This document shows positions 53,046 to 64,000 of a DNA stretch of 64,000 nucleotides, one piece after another. The notes below the pieces were generated by a model. It saw only the letters and a program-made list of their open reading frames with translations. It made no database searches and was not told the origin of the DNA. Origin of the DNA: Lampris incognitus (taxonomy: Eukaryota > Chordata > Actinopteri > Lampriformes > Lampridae); contig NC_079213.1 of assembly GCF_029633865.1 (NCBI RefSeq), positions 111,349,981-111,413,980 of the forward strand, in the 5' to 3' direction. How positions within the stretch are numbered: position 1 is the stretch's first letter; each line of letters opens with the position of its first letter. The position numbers and the translations under genes are program-made.

Positions 53046-54540
53046 GCAGCTAAGATAGCAAGTCAGATGGTGCTGGCTGATGGCGACGCGCTATGAGCTT
53101 CTCTCTCCCTTGTATTAGTTTTTGCGTTGTTGGTCTTCTCACACATACTATGTCTATAATGATCATTTATGACCATCAGACCTTACCGGACTTAAGACGG
53201 AATGTTCCAGACTTGTGTGCACCTCCAGAGATAGCAAAAGACATTGTTTACAGCCCCACGGTATGTTGGAGCCAAGCAACCAAGGTCAATACAGGCAGGG
53301 ATGCGGAAGATAAGGCGGGGTCCTTGTTAGGCTACGGCGTCGCCTGATTCAGCCTTCCATCCCTAGCGTTATGCTAGCCGGTGTATAATCTGTTGGCAAC
53401 AAGCTAGATGAACTCCGCTGCTGCTTTGGCTCCCAGTGGGACATGAGGGATTGCTGCGTGTTCTGTTTTACTGAGACCTGGCTGATCTTGAACATGCCGG
53501 ACAGGGCCGTGCAGGAATAACTCATGGTGCGCCAATGTGAAAGTACTCTCCCAGCCCTGTTCACCGGTGTCGGAACATCTTACGATCAAGTGTCGACTAT
53601 TTTATCTACCAAGGGAATTCCCCTCTATCCTGTTAACTGCTGTTTACCTTCCACTACAAGCCCAAACTACCGTACCTCTAGAAGAGCTCTATGGCACAGT
53701 AAGCGGCTATGGGAATCAGCATCCACAGGCCAGTTCCATTGTGCTGGGGGACTTCAATCCCAGCAGCCTCAAATCGGTGCTACCTAAATACTTCCAGCGT
53801 CTCGGCTGTCCAACCAGGGGCAACAGGATCTTGGATCATTGCTACTCCACTATCAAGGGAACGTACAGGTCTATTCCATGGCCTCCTTTTGGGAAACCGG
53901 ACGATTCATCCATGCTCTTGCCACCCGTTTCCAAGCAGAACGTTTAGAGTGAGAAACTCACCTTGAGGCGAGTACAGAGCTGGACGGCAGAAAATGAACT
54001 CAAACTTCAGGGTTGCTTTGATTCAACTGACTGGTCGTTTTTTAGGAACCCCCTGAACCTGAACGAATACGCTGATACGGTTACTGCCTATACTAAACTC
54101 CCACTCGTGCCATCCACTCCTATCCGAATCAGAAACCCTGGTTTAATAGCGACATTCGGCTGAAACTAAAAGAATGGACTGCCGCTTTTAAAGTCAGGGA
54201 TAAGGACCGCTACAAGGAAGCCAGGTACATGCCGAGGACAGCCATCAAGTCAGCCAAAAAACCATACCAGGATGAACTAGTATTGCATTACAACAGCAGA
54301 GACCTCAGACGCACGTGGCAGGGACTGCGAGCGATAGTGGACTACAAACCCAAAGCCAGGCAGTTGTACCAACACCACCACTTCCCTCCCGGATGACCTG
54401 AACAGGTTCTAGCCAGCTTTGAGTGGGACTCGGGACCGCCCGACAATAGACAGAACTTTGTTGGGTGTTGGGTAAATCTTAACATTCCTGCCAACCTTGG
54501 TCCGCTACAGTTTGCTTATCGGTCAAATAGATCTGTGGAG
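53046..54540 (+). pseudogene. Rex1-like LINE fragment inserted in the L2
   Basis: Endonuclease segments in shifting frames: CCVFCFTETWL, SILLTAVYLPLQAQ, ASSIVLGDFNPSSLKSVLPK, NRILDHCY, PPFGKPDDSSMLLP, then PGLIATFG, the region before the polymerase, and the start of reverse transcriptase (GPLQFAYRSNRSVE). Truncated at its 3' end. The L2 on the right resumes about 70-80 codons further on, so L2 sequence was lost at the junction. Confidence 0.78.
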
Positions 54541-55591
54541 CTTCATCCGAACCTCTTCTCCATCTATTTGCCTCCACCAGGCCACATTATTCACAAATAT
54601 AACACATCTTTTTCACTTATGTGGATGATACACAGGTCTACCTCCCCCCAGAGCTGAATAATTACAACAACTCAATAATTGTCTTCAAGATATCAAACCC
54701 TGGGTGGCTGTAAACCTTCTCCAGCTCAATGAGAATAAAACCAACGTTATTTTATTTGGACCACAGCATTTGACCAGCATTATTACTCCTCCTCTTGGCC
54801 CGCTGGCCCCCTTCTGTTGCATCACGTAAGAAGTCTCGGAGTCCTATTTGATTCAGGATTAAAGTTTGACAAACAAATCAATCAGGTGGTAAAATTGAGC
54901 TTCATTCAGCTCTGCTTCATCTCCAAACTCAGATCAATCCTCTGTACTTCTGACCTGCAGAAAGACACCCATGCCTCCATATCCTCCCACCTTGATTACT
55001 GCAACTCGTTATACTTTGATATCACTCAGTCTTGTTTACCCCGTCTCCAGCTACTTCAGAATGCAGCAGCAAGAGTTTTAACAAGGTCAAACAAGAGGGG
55101 GGACATTATCCCCACTCTCGCCTCACTACGCTGGCTGCCTGTTAGCTAAAGGGTAGTTTTTAAAATCTTGACGTTTGTCCACAAAGCGTTAAACGGTCTC
55201 GCCCCCTCCTACGTTACAGAACTCCTGTCCCCATACCAAACTGTGAGAGAACTGACATCTGCCCAAAGTCTGTCCCAAGATCCAGGACTTGGCGTTACGG
55301 GGACAGGGCCTTCTCTGTCGCCGCCCCAAAGCTATGGAATTCTCTTCCTCCCGCCATGCCGTTCTCCCCCTACTGTTGAGAGTTTCAAGAGTCATCTTAC
55401 GACACACTTTCACTCGTTAGCCATGGACTATGCCTGACTAAACCAGCTCGGGGTTTTCTCTTGGAAGTCTCCGTAGGCCTGTGTTGTCATCATGGGCTCT
55501 GCGTGTCCATGTGCCTTTAATATTATTGTTATTATTATTATTATTATTATTACCATCATCGCTCTGATCTTTTTTCTCTTGCATTTGTTTC

Positions 55592-56124
55592 GGTAACACT
55601 TTAGTATGGGGAACGTAGTCGCCATTAATTAGGTGCTTATTAGCATGCAAATTAGCAACATATTGGCTCTTAATTGGTCATTATTACGTACTCATTAATG
55701 CCTTATTCTGCATGGCCTTATTATACAACCAGTAAGCCATTAACTATGAGTTATCCCTCTATAACCTCAGAAGTATTGCTTATTAGTAGTACCATCTCAA
55801 TATGCTTTGCTTAGTATGGCCTTTATAAGGTGGTAGTACCACAAGAAGAGGTATTCTCCCTTACTAACACTTAATGAATATGGTCTGTTCTTACATAACA
55901 CAACACAAAACTACAAGTGTTCATAGTGTTAAATTACTGTAAATTAAGTTGTTGTTAATTAGAATATGTTCCCCATACTAAAGTGACATCCTGATCATTA
56001 CTAATTCACTAGTAATTAAGTTTTTGTTACTTAGAATATGTTCCCCATACTAAAGTGACATCTTGATCATTACTAATTGACTAGTAATTAAGTTTCTTTA
56101 TGTTCCCCATACTAAAGTGTTACC
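55592..56124. mobile_element. MITE with GGTAACAC termini, copy 2 (in the L2 3' UTR)
   Basis: 533 bp with the same GGTAACACTTTAGTATGGGG ends as 49854-50323, in inverted orientation internally. TTTGTTTC stands on both sides (55584-55591 and 56125-56132), an 8-bp target duplication. Three tandem sub-terminal blocks (TTCCCCATACTAAAGTGACA type) lie at its right end, more than in copy 1. Confidence 0.92.
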
Positions 56125-56232
56125 TTTGTTTCTTTTGTTTGTGTTTTCGTTTCCCTCTGTGTGCGCTGTAAAGCACCCTTGGATCAGCTGTGTTGCGTCT
56201 GAAGTGCTGTATAAAGTTGAGCTGAGTTTATT

Positions 56233-57837
56233 ATAGTTCCTATAACGGCTGTCAGTGAACCGCTGAAACGGAGGGTTCGGCAGGACTGACTGCGTGTTTA
56301 ACGCGCACATTGAAAACCACAAGCTGCTACTTAACATTTCCGCTGTGTCCCGCTGTAGATGTGACCTGTGTGATTGCAGTTTTTCTTGATCGCTTGCACA
56401 CATTTAGCGAGTCGTGGGTCAACTTCATCTAACGCGCACACCTTCTTTGCACAGCAAGCGTCTCCTCTGGGGAATGGTGTTAACTATTTTCTCATGGCTT
56501 TCACACAATTCCCTTTGAGTTTTAACACACTTTTCAAAACAGTTAACACGCTTCTCAGAGAGAGAGAGACACGAAAGCTAATTGGATAACCACGTCAACG
56601 CATTGCAGACACCCGGTAGCAGCCTACTGAAACTGCTCTCTCGCTTCTAAAGATCCCCAGCACCTGTGTGAACTCTCTGTGCACAATTCATCAGTTAGTT
56701 CCCAACCTATGAAAGAGGTCAATAGACTGAAGTTGGTACCAAGCGTGGATCGAGGAGGCCGCCACCGACCACCTCAGCGAGGACGAGGAAGAGGCTGTGG
56801 TAGAGGGGATGTGGCCTTTGTGTAAGATGCTCTAATGAAATCAGGGCAGCAGTTATTGATCACGTAGTCCATCGTGGCCTCTCCATGAGAGAGGCTGGCC
56901 AAAGGCTTCAGCCAAACCTGAGCCGTCATACTGCGGCATCAACTGTTTGTGCGTTCCACAATGAAAACAGGTAAGTCACTTTGCCGGCCTTTACAGTCAG
57001 TTTACTGGACTGTGTTTCACCGTATTTGCACTCTTGGCAACAACCAGCTCTATACTTCTGTAAAGTGTGTTGCCACAACACAATGCGGTGCTGTAGTTTC
57101 ACTGAAGCCATTCACCACAGAGTAACTGACTTTCAAAATACACGATTTCAAATACTTGCTGACAGCATATTCCCTAAGTAAGAGTGCTCAGTGCAAAGCC
57201 CAGATTGTAGTGTGGTTGTGGGTGGTAAAACAGTCAGTACTGGGAGGGCGCTGCACAACGATTGAAGTGGTGGTTGCAGAGGTTGGTATTGACAGCTGTG
57301 GTTTCAGTTTTGTCATCCGTTGAAAACACGCATTTTCGATTGAGCGCAGATTGTAGGTCTCGGTGGAAATGTTTGGTTTTGACGGGTGTGTGTGACAAGG
57401 TTTTGAGAAGGTGGAGTCATTCTGCAAACATCATACGCTGTTTTGGTCACTTTATCTTCTGTTAAGGGCTGTGTGAGCTGTTTTGGAAAAGTAAACCGTG
57501 AACGGAAAAATGTGCCAAAGGAATCCAGAAAAACTGGAACGATTTGATAATTGGAGCGGCATCGATTAGGTGTGCAGAGACAGCCGCACGTTCAAAGTGA
57601 GAGAGCTAAACTCACTGTTAATATAATATTTCTTCTCACATGTTGGGCTACATTAACTTTCCTTATTTTGGTCTCTTCCACACGTACTAAAAATGATGTC
57701 TATAACAATAACGGTTGCTTTACATGACTAGGAAGAGGTCTAGGTGTTGCACGTATTTAGCGAGAATACTTAAAGAGGGTCTGGTGAATCTCTAGCATAA
57801 AGGAGTCTCAACCTACAACTAAATTTGTTTTAATTGG
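56233..57837. other. Intergenic with a transposase helix-turn-helix remnant
   Basis: Mostly unassigned. At 56840-56970 a plus-strand frame reads IRAAVIDHVVHRGLSMREAG, then RLQPNLSRHTAASTVCAFH, ending at a splice-like AACAG/GTAAGT. It resembles the N-terminal DNA-binding region of an IS630/Tc1-related fish transposase, preceded by a Gly-Arg-rich segment. No catalytic domain follows. Confidence 0.5.
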
Positions 57838-58207
57838 GCCAAGTACCCCACTCTTCTGGGCTGTCCCGGTCTCTGCTCCATCCACTCTGCCGGTCTGGGG
57901 AGGGCTGCAGACTACCACACACGCCTCCTCCCATACATGTGGAGTCGCCAGCCGCTTCCTTTCACCTGACAGTGAGGAGTTTCACCAGGGGGACGTAGTG
58001 CGTGGGCGGGTCGTGCTGTTTCCCCCAGCCCTCCCCCCCAAACAGGCGCCCTGACCGACCAGAGGAGGCGCTAGTGCAGTGACCAGGACACGTACCTTGT
58101 GTTTGCAGGGACGCCCGACCAAGCCGGAGGTAACAGGGGGATTCGAACCGGCGATCCCCGTGTTGGTAGGCAACGGAATAGACGGCCGCCTCACCCAGAC
58201 GCCCCAA
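57838..58207 (-). mobile_element. Family A SINE, minus strand
   Basis: Reverse complement of the family, tail at 57838 (GGCCAAGTACCCCACTCTTC) to box B (GGGGATTCGAACCGGCG) and head (GGCAACGGAATAGACGGCC). Internally shortened near 58090. Confidence 0.92.
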
Positions 58208-59489
58208 ATGTATGTTAATTCTAAGGATGACAAGAGCAGGTTGTTCACGGAGGAGCTCGGTGGAAAGCGAAGGTGACTGCAGGGTGTTATGGATTTTATC
58301 TTGGTCAGCTCGGCTGTGTAAACAGCAGTGTGCTGTTGGGATAATACATCATTTCTGAAGTACACTGTTGGATAAACTGATAACAATATGCAGTTGTGGT
58401 GTGTCTGTGTGTGTGTGGTTCGGACAGAGGGAGGGGATAACTTCGACTGTATAATAAACTGCAATGATACACCCCATTTTATAGACGGAGCAAAGGCCAG
58501 GCCACAGCTCTCCCGGCTTTTAGCAGAAGAGCTCAGGAATTTATGAACTGGGTAATTGTAGTAAGCAAGCAACATTGTATTTATATATATATATATATAT
58601 ATAGCACTTTTAAAAACACACAGTTACAAAGTGCTTTACACCCCATACACAAAATATGAATAAATGCAAAGTAGTAGTAATAGTAGTGGTAGCAGTGGTA
58701 GTAGATAAGTTGGGTAATTGTAAGATGTTTCCTGAGCACACAATTATGCAATGATGGCACAGCGCTGCTGCTGCTGACAGAAGTGCAGCATTGTTCATGC
58801 AAAGTGCCTCGGTACAGAAGGCCAGGCAGCATTCCCTCGTAAGAAAAATCAGGCACACGATGGCGGATAGTTCACGTGCCAAAATCCAGAATATTGTGCC
58901 GTATGTCCTGTATAACTTCCCATGCGACAAAGCTAAATCCCCCCAAATTAGATCTGCGTTTCACACCGAGTTAAGTCGCCTCCTGACTTCGTGCTAGGAG
59001 TCGCCTGACGGTGTGAATTTAATGATTGTGAAGCAGTAATGCAGTCACAAGAGTAATGCTGTGAATAAAATGGCTGACTGGCCTGGGTCACATTGTCCAA
59101 TTCTGTTGCATTCCATTGAAGCCGAAACTGGGGAAAATCCAACCTCCTACTCGGAGAGGCACAAAGGACCCGTCCAAGCTGGAGTTCGGAGTCTCGGGTA
59201 AGACTGCTCAGGCCCGGGTGTGCAGGAATACCCGACGCCCCAGCAACCTGGCGGCACGCGCAGTTAACCGCAAGCCATGCCGAGTCCACTGTATTTGTAT
59301 AGTCCACTGTCACAAACTACAAACTGGTCTCAAGGGGCTATACAGCAGAACAGCCAGTCCTTAGACCCTCCCAGCGAGATAAGTTACCTCTGCACATTTG
59401 AAAACACGTCTAACGAGGACCTAAACGACTGGGACGTTTCCATGTTGTGATTATAACGTTATTTGTTTGATCAGGAATCAGAAACATTA
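58208..59489. other. Intergenic, nothing coding recognised
   Basis: Contains a (TA)n at 58582-58602 followed by a common fish repeat tail (GCACTTTTAAAAACAC, AAAGTGCTTTACACC) near 58604-58650. No gene supported. Confidence 0.45.
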
Positions 59490-59958
59490 CACTGGTCTAC
59501 AAAAATATAGGTTTTCTTTTCTTGCATGGACTTTGGAAACTGTTTCTGGCTAATTTTGGGCTGCTGAATCCAAATCTGAGCTCAGATTTGCTCTATCGCA
59601 TCAAGTTTCTGTGCCATCTGTATGCTCCTTATTCAGGATTTTACAAAAGTTGACCATCTAGCCCGGCAATCTTGGTGGGGATAAAAATGACCCCTATTCA
59701 TGTCCTAAGTAATTTCATGCTAGGCTGAGTGTTTATTTATTCATTGTAATCATTTTTGCATCTATCGATCTTCTAATGCAACGGTGTTTTTTTTAACTTC
59801 GAGTGTAAAATTGCTGTTTTCTCAAACATAATGATTTTTCATAGTTCAAAAACCTGATGTGATAGGGCAAAAACTAATGCCAGGTTTGGATTCAGCACCC
59901 AAAAGTTAGCTAGAGTCCGTTGAAAAACCCCACGCAAGAAATATTGTGTTGACCAGTG
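59490..59958. mobile_element. CACTA-like MITE, copy 2
   Basis: 469 bp, CACTGGTCTACAAA to TGTTGACCAGTG, flanked by TTA (59487-59489 and 59959-59961). Reverse complement of 48189-48655 along its whole length with scattered differences. Confidence 0.88.
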
Positions 59959-60221
59959 TTATTTGTCATCTCATTCCATGCACCTGCCTACATGAAATGA
60001 AACGAAATATAATTTCCTCCAGCCCACAGCAGTGCAACACAAAGACAAAAAACACATATGCAAAAACTACAAGAACACACACACACACACACACACACAT
60101 CTGTCTATCTATAAATATATATATATATATATACAAAAAAAACGACCACAAAAACGCATATATCGGACTTTTGGTCCTGCAGCAAATGGAGAAACCTACT
60201 TTTGAAGGCTCCTGCAAACTT

Positions 60222-61090
60222 AACTTGCTGGTTCCCTTCTGTCACAAATCACTCCTGACACTCTTCTCCACCCACTCCACCCTGCCTGCACTCTCTTCTT
60301 CACCTCTCTTCTGCACTCCCCGTTACTTTGGACAGTTGACCCCAAGTATTTAAACTCATACGCCTTCGTCACCTCTACTCCTTGCCTCCTCACCATCCCA
60401 CTGTCCTCCCTCTCATTCATACATAGGTATTCCGTCTTGCTCCTACTGACTTTCATTCCTCTTCTCTCCAGTGCATACCTCCACCTCTCCAGGCTCTCCT
60501 CCACCTGCACCCTACTCTCACTACAGATCACAATGTCATCCACGAACATCATTGTCCACGGAGACTCCTGCCTGATCTCGTCCGTCAACCTGTCCATCAC
60601 CATTGCAAACAAGAAAGGGCTCAGAGCTGATCCTTGATGTAATCCCACCTCCACCTTGAACCCATCTGTCATTCCAACCACACCCCTCACCCCTGTCACA
60701 CTTCCCTCGTACATATCCTGCACCACTCCTACATACTTCTCTGCCACTCCCGACTTCCTCATACACCCAGTGTCTGTCTTAACTCCTGCCTCAACTCCAC
60801 ACAAGTCTTCCTTCTTCAACTTCTACCATTTGACCCTTGGTTCTGCCTCCACCCTCTTCCTCTTCCTGGTCTCAAGTCATCCTACAGACCACCATCCGAT
60901 GCTGCCTGGCTACGTTCTCCCCTGTCACCGCCTTGCAGTCTCCGATCCCTTTCAGATGGCGCCTTCTGCATAAGGTATAGTCCACCTGTGTGCACTTTCC
61001 TCCACTCTTGTACGTCACCCTGTGTGCCTCCCTCTTCTTGAAATATGTATTCAGCACCGCCGTTTCCATCCTTTTCACAAAAGACATCTA
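60222..61090 (-). pseudogene. RTE-like LINE, endonuclease end and reverse transcriptase
   Basis: Minus strand. 61087-60872 holds an endonuclease end (YTLCRRRHLKGIGDCKAV, RQHRMVVCRM). 60819-60222 is open for about 199 codons with the reverse transcriptase core: VEVGLHQGSALSPFLFAMVM, FVDDIVI at the catalytic site, SRSKTEYLC and FKYLGSTVQSNGE. The part between has lost frame and length; the 3' end is truncated. Same family type as the fragments at 27006 and 37343. Confidence 0.87.
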
Positions 61091-61288
61091 AATAGTCTAA
61101 TCACCGAAAAGATTGAGGGCAACTTAAGGTTCACCAATCAAAAATCTTATGAAAATGGCAACAGGGCAAGTAGATTGTTAGCATTAAGACTTAAAAAACA
61201 GCAATTATCCAATGTAGTCCAGAAATGAAAGTCTAATAGTTCAACACTTACTAAACCGGATGAAATTTGAGTCAAGTTTTGTGAATTC

Positions 61289-61535
61289 TCCTCTGTGTGG
61301 AGTCTGCATGTTCTCCCCGTGTCTGCGTGGGTTTCCTCCGGGGGCTCCGGTTCCCTCCCACAGTCCAAACACATGTAGGTCAGCTGAATCAGCCGTACTA
61401 CATTGCCCCTAGGTGTGTATGTGATGGCCTGTCCAGGGTGCCTCCCCGTCTGCTGGCCAATGGCTGCTGGGACAGGCTCCAGCATCCCCGCGACCCTGAG
61501 TAGGATGAGCGGTTTGGGTAATGGATATGAAAAGA
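61289..61535 (+). mobile_element. Family B SINE, 5'-truncated
   Basis: From CTGTGTGGAGTCTGCATGTTC through CCCACAGTCCAAACACATG and GGCCTGTCCAGGGTGCC to GAGCGGTTTGGGTAATGG. Confidence 0.87.
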
Positions 61536-61633
61536 TACCTCGGGAAAGAAGCAGCTGCTGGCCTTTTCCTGTGTCAATCACAGACCTTATTTGAGGCGAG
61601 TTTGTTATTTCAAGCGGGAAAATCGAATCAGAT

Positions 61634-61845
61634 GAGGAAAAAGAGAACAAATCTCTCTGACCAAGGCCCTCCGTGTCATTACAAATGTCTTTATTGAAAT
61701 GTAGACAGGGCGCTGTGCCCTGCAGAAGGCCCGAGCCGCTACCCGTGGGCATTTTTAGGTCCTTTTTGGATATGTCTAAGTTTCAGTAAAGACATTTTTA
61801 ATGACACGGAGGGCCTTGGTCAGAGAGATTTGTTCTCTTTTTCTC
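61634..61845. repeat. Inverted repeat, 65-bp arms and 80-bp loop
   Basis: The left arm (61634-61699: GAACAAATCTCTCTGACC, AAGGCCCTCCGTGTCATT) is almost perfectly complementary to the right arm (61781-61845: AATGACACGGAGGGCCTTGG, TCAGAGAGATTTGTTC). Confidence 0.92.
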
Positions 61846-62868
61846 ACCTGAAACTACCAACCTTGGACCAAAGAGCACCCAACAAATACGTTACTTAACT
61901 AGAGAGAGGACTGAGCACGCCACGGACTCCAAACCTATGGGGGAATAGAAGGATGTTGGGGGGAAAGTGAACCATCCGCCGTCTCGTGACCATCATCCGT
62001 CGCTTCGGAATGACGACAGACTGGGCCGCTCTGTACAAAACCATAATAAATGTTTGTCTGAGGGGTAAAACTGGTTAGGTTCTGTCTCTTTTCTTGGTGT
62101 AGGATTATCCAAGAGGCCCTCCTCGAAAGGGATTTTAAATCATCAGTTTATTTAAGTTTGTGCGATGGCCAGTTGCTGTGATAGCAGCTCACCAGAACTG
62201 TAAGGAATGCTCTATCGGGGGGTAACGGTCACCAAAACGGAAAAGTGGCCTACGACAAAACCATACCCAGTCCCTGAAAGAGAGTAAACTACCCCAAGGG
62301 AAGCTGCCCTGTGGAAAACTGGTCAGACACAGAGCTGCGTGGTCACTGCAGCTGGTGAACAGAACAGGTCCGTACGGGCCTGCGGACTCGCACAGTACCG
62401 GCAGTAAATCCACAGCTCTCTCGTACTCGCTCGCTTTTCTGGCGCGGGGGGATTTCCGAGTCCAATTGCGGGCTAAATCAACTTGGGAAGACGCAGTAAC
62501 GGCAAAGGTTCGGCCCCTTCCCTCCCACCACCGGTGCTCCCCGTTGAAATCAAAGACGCTTTGGAAAGCACCGAATTCAAATTTGCGGCCTCCCAATAGG
62601 AAAGTCGCCAAAAAACCAGCGGTGCTGTGTAAGCCAGAGAAAATCCTCCAGATTTGTGGCGGGCTATGACTGAAATCGACTTCCACCGGTCAGCAATAAA
62701 AGCCCATCCGAAGCTGCACCCGTCCTAATACAGCGATTGCTGAGGGTTCAGTTCTGCTCAGCCCGTCCACTCCGCTCCTCTGTGTCTGTACGTGTCTGTA
62801 AGGCCGCGTGGGAGAAAATCTGTTGTCGAAGTCGAAAAACAAAGCACTCCCCTTTTTAAAACCCGGGG

Positions 62869-62905
<37 letters not shown>

Positions 62906-63008
62906 AAACCAGTCTTCCTCCACCATTGGTTCACTGTACAGAGTCGAAGGGGGTATGGAGCACACAGTGGCTGTCATGGTTTCTATTTTGTGTGATAATT
63001 GGGTGTTC
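61846..63008. other. Intergenic, unassigned
   Basis: About 1.1 kb with long overlapping open frames on both strands at 62189-62686 but no ATG-led domain I can recognise. A plus-strand segment (LRPPNRKVAKKPAVL) may belong to a retroelement. A (CA)n lies at 62875-62903. Confidence 0.4.
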
Positions 63009-63390
63009 AGGGCATCCGGGTTACCTCCGGCTTGGTCGGGCGTCCCTACAAACACAATTGGCTGTGTGTGCAGGTGGGAAGCCAGGTGTGGGTATGTGTC
63101 CTGGTCGCTGCACTAGCGCCTCCTCTGGTCGGTCGGGGCGCCTGTTCGGGGGGGGGACTGGGGGGACTAGCGTGATCCTCCCATGTGCTACGTCCCCCTG
63201 GTGAAACTCCTTGCTGTCAGGTGAAAGGAAGCAGCTGGTGACTCCACATGTGTCGGAGGAGGCGTGTGGTAGTCTGCAGCCCTCCCCGGAATCAGCAAAG
63301 GGGGTGGGGGGGGGGGGGGATCAGTGACCGGGACGGCTCGGAAGAGTGCAGGGTAATTGGCCAAATACAATCAGGGAGAAAAAGAAAAGG
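63009..63390 (+). mobile_element. Family A SINE with most of the tRNA-like head deleted
   Basis: GGCATCCGGG joins directly to GTTACCTCCGGCTTGGTCGG, so boxes A and B are gone. The rest of the body and tail is present. Confidence 0.88.
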
Positions 63391-63557
63391 GGGGCGGGGG
63401 ACAATTGGGTCTTCAGAAAGAGTATCATGTATCTCTCTCTCTCTCTGTATATACTATATATATGTATATATATATGTATATATCCACTCCCATATTTTCG
63501 TAATGTGTGTGTGTGTGTGTGTGTGTGGTGTTAGTGTAGATAGCGGGACCGAAAACT

Positions 63558-64000
63558 AAAGCATTTATGATCCTAATTCTTTTTGGAGGTGGTAGGTATT
63601 GTCTCAGAGAGTAAGGGAAAAATCCCAGACAATTAAAATTATGCATAAATATGCAAAATATGCATTTTTCTAAAAATGGCTAAAACCCACGTTTCTCGCC
63701 ATTTCAGATGATTCTGAGCATCTTTGATTTTTTTCACCTATATAAAAATAATTTCTGGGACTTAGAAATGTTTTGGCATTATGCAAAATACATATGCATT
63801 TTTGCAAAAATGCACTTATGATCCTCATTTTTTTTGGAGGTGGTAGGTATTGTTCCAGAGAGGACCAGAAAAATAGCAGAACATTAAAATAATTATGCAT
63901 AATTATGCAAAATATGCATTTTCTAAAAATGGCTAAAAACCACTTTTCTCAGCATTTCAGATGATTCTGAGCATTTGGGGGGAGGGAGTTGGAGTGGGGG
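63558..64000. repeat. About 250-bp tandem repeat, continuing past the window
   Basis: TTATGATCCT + CATTTTTTTTGGAGGTGGTAGG occurs at about 63564 and about 63816 with matching downstream sequence (ATTATGCAAAATATGCAT, AAAATGGCTAAAA, CATTTCAGATGATTCTGAGC). Two units are seen, AT-rich with repeated ATGCAT/TGCATA palindromes. Confidence 0.85.

Larger units (their letters stand above)
46085..56232 (+). mobile_element. L2-type LINE interrupted by later insertions
   Basis: L2 sequence lies at 46085-47796 (endonuclease: LAESWLAPGD, ILGDFNIH; start of reverse transcriptase: LPFLSKVLERVV, frame-shifted), 52881-53045 (QSGFRALHSTESALLRITND), about 54541-55437 (LFSIYLPPPGHII, YVDDTQ in a shifted frame, LGVLFDSGLKFDKQIN, SSHLDYCNSLY, LQNAAARVLT, ALNGLAPSY) and the 3' UTR at 55438-55591 and 56125-56232 (CTGTAAAGCACCCTTGG, typical of L2 ends). 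Inserted into it are a SINE, a hAT element, a Rex1-like fragment and a MITE. It is dead, and part of its polymerase is deleted at the Rex1 junction. Confidence 0.88.

Noticed and set aside
62189-62686. Overlapping 165- and 104-codon frames on opposite strands as a gene
   Set aside because: No recognisable domain, no splice context, and open frames on both strands suggest composition rather than coding; left unassigned.

Overview
This window is vertebrate nuclear DNA, almost certainly from a teleost fish. It holds a multi-exon ceruloplasmin gene downstream of a TM4SF (L6 family) gene, a neighbourhood I recall from human chromosome 3q25. The rest is dense with fish-type repeats: tRNA-derived SINEs, Tc1, hAT and CACTA-like DNA elements, and L2, Rex1-like, RTE-like and Ty3/gypsy retroelements. 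There is no bacterial-style operon, CRISPR array or phage. The species cannot be named from sequence alone.

Layout. 1-4443 is an almost T-free minisatellite built from 9-, 12- and 10-bp units. 6156-8654 carries the last three coding exons of a plus-strand TM4SF gene; its first exon must lie left of the window, which puts the satellite inside its intron 1. 9.5-19.8 kb is repeat-rich intergenic DNA: two LTR-like fragments, a broken Ty3/gypsy integrase on the minus strand, a truncated foldback Tc1 element, two hAT-type elements with 8-bp target duplications, and several minisatellites. 19.8-38.6 kb is ceruloplasmin: TATA box, long 5' leader, 24 coding exons giving 1085 residues in my splice model, and a poly(A) signal 40 bp after the stop. 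Its introns hold SINEs, LINE fragments, a hAT element, a foldback repeat and many dinucleotide repeats, several of which touch the splice sites.

39-64 kb has no host gene I can support. Its centre is a stack of nested transposons: one L2 LINE (46.09-56.23 kb) is interrupted by a SINE, by a 5.1-kb hAT element with a 5-bp target duplication, by a Rex1-like fragment and by a MITE. The hAT element is itself interrupted by a CACTA-like MITE, a second copy of the same MITE family found in the L2 tail, and a 1.2-kb foldback Tc1 element. Most junctions can be read to the base from target-site duplications.

The strongest biological observation is in ceruloplasmin. The type-1 copper site of domain 4 has lost both its Cys (Ser715) and a His (Asp720). 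The domain 2 site has a full Cys-His-Met set, where human ceruloplasmin has Leu, and domain 6 with the trinuclear cluster is intact. The strongest structural observations are the nested stack and the foldback Tc1 element, which occurs twice with the same asymmetric centre.
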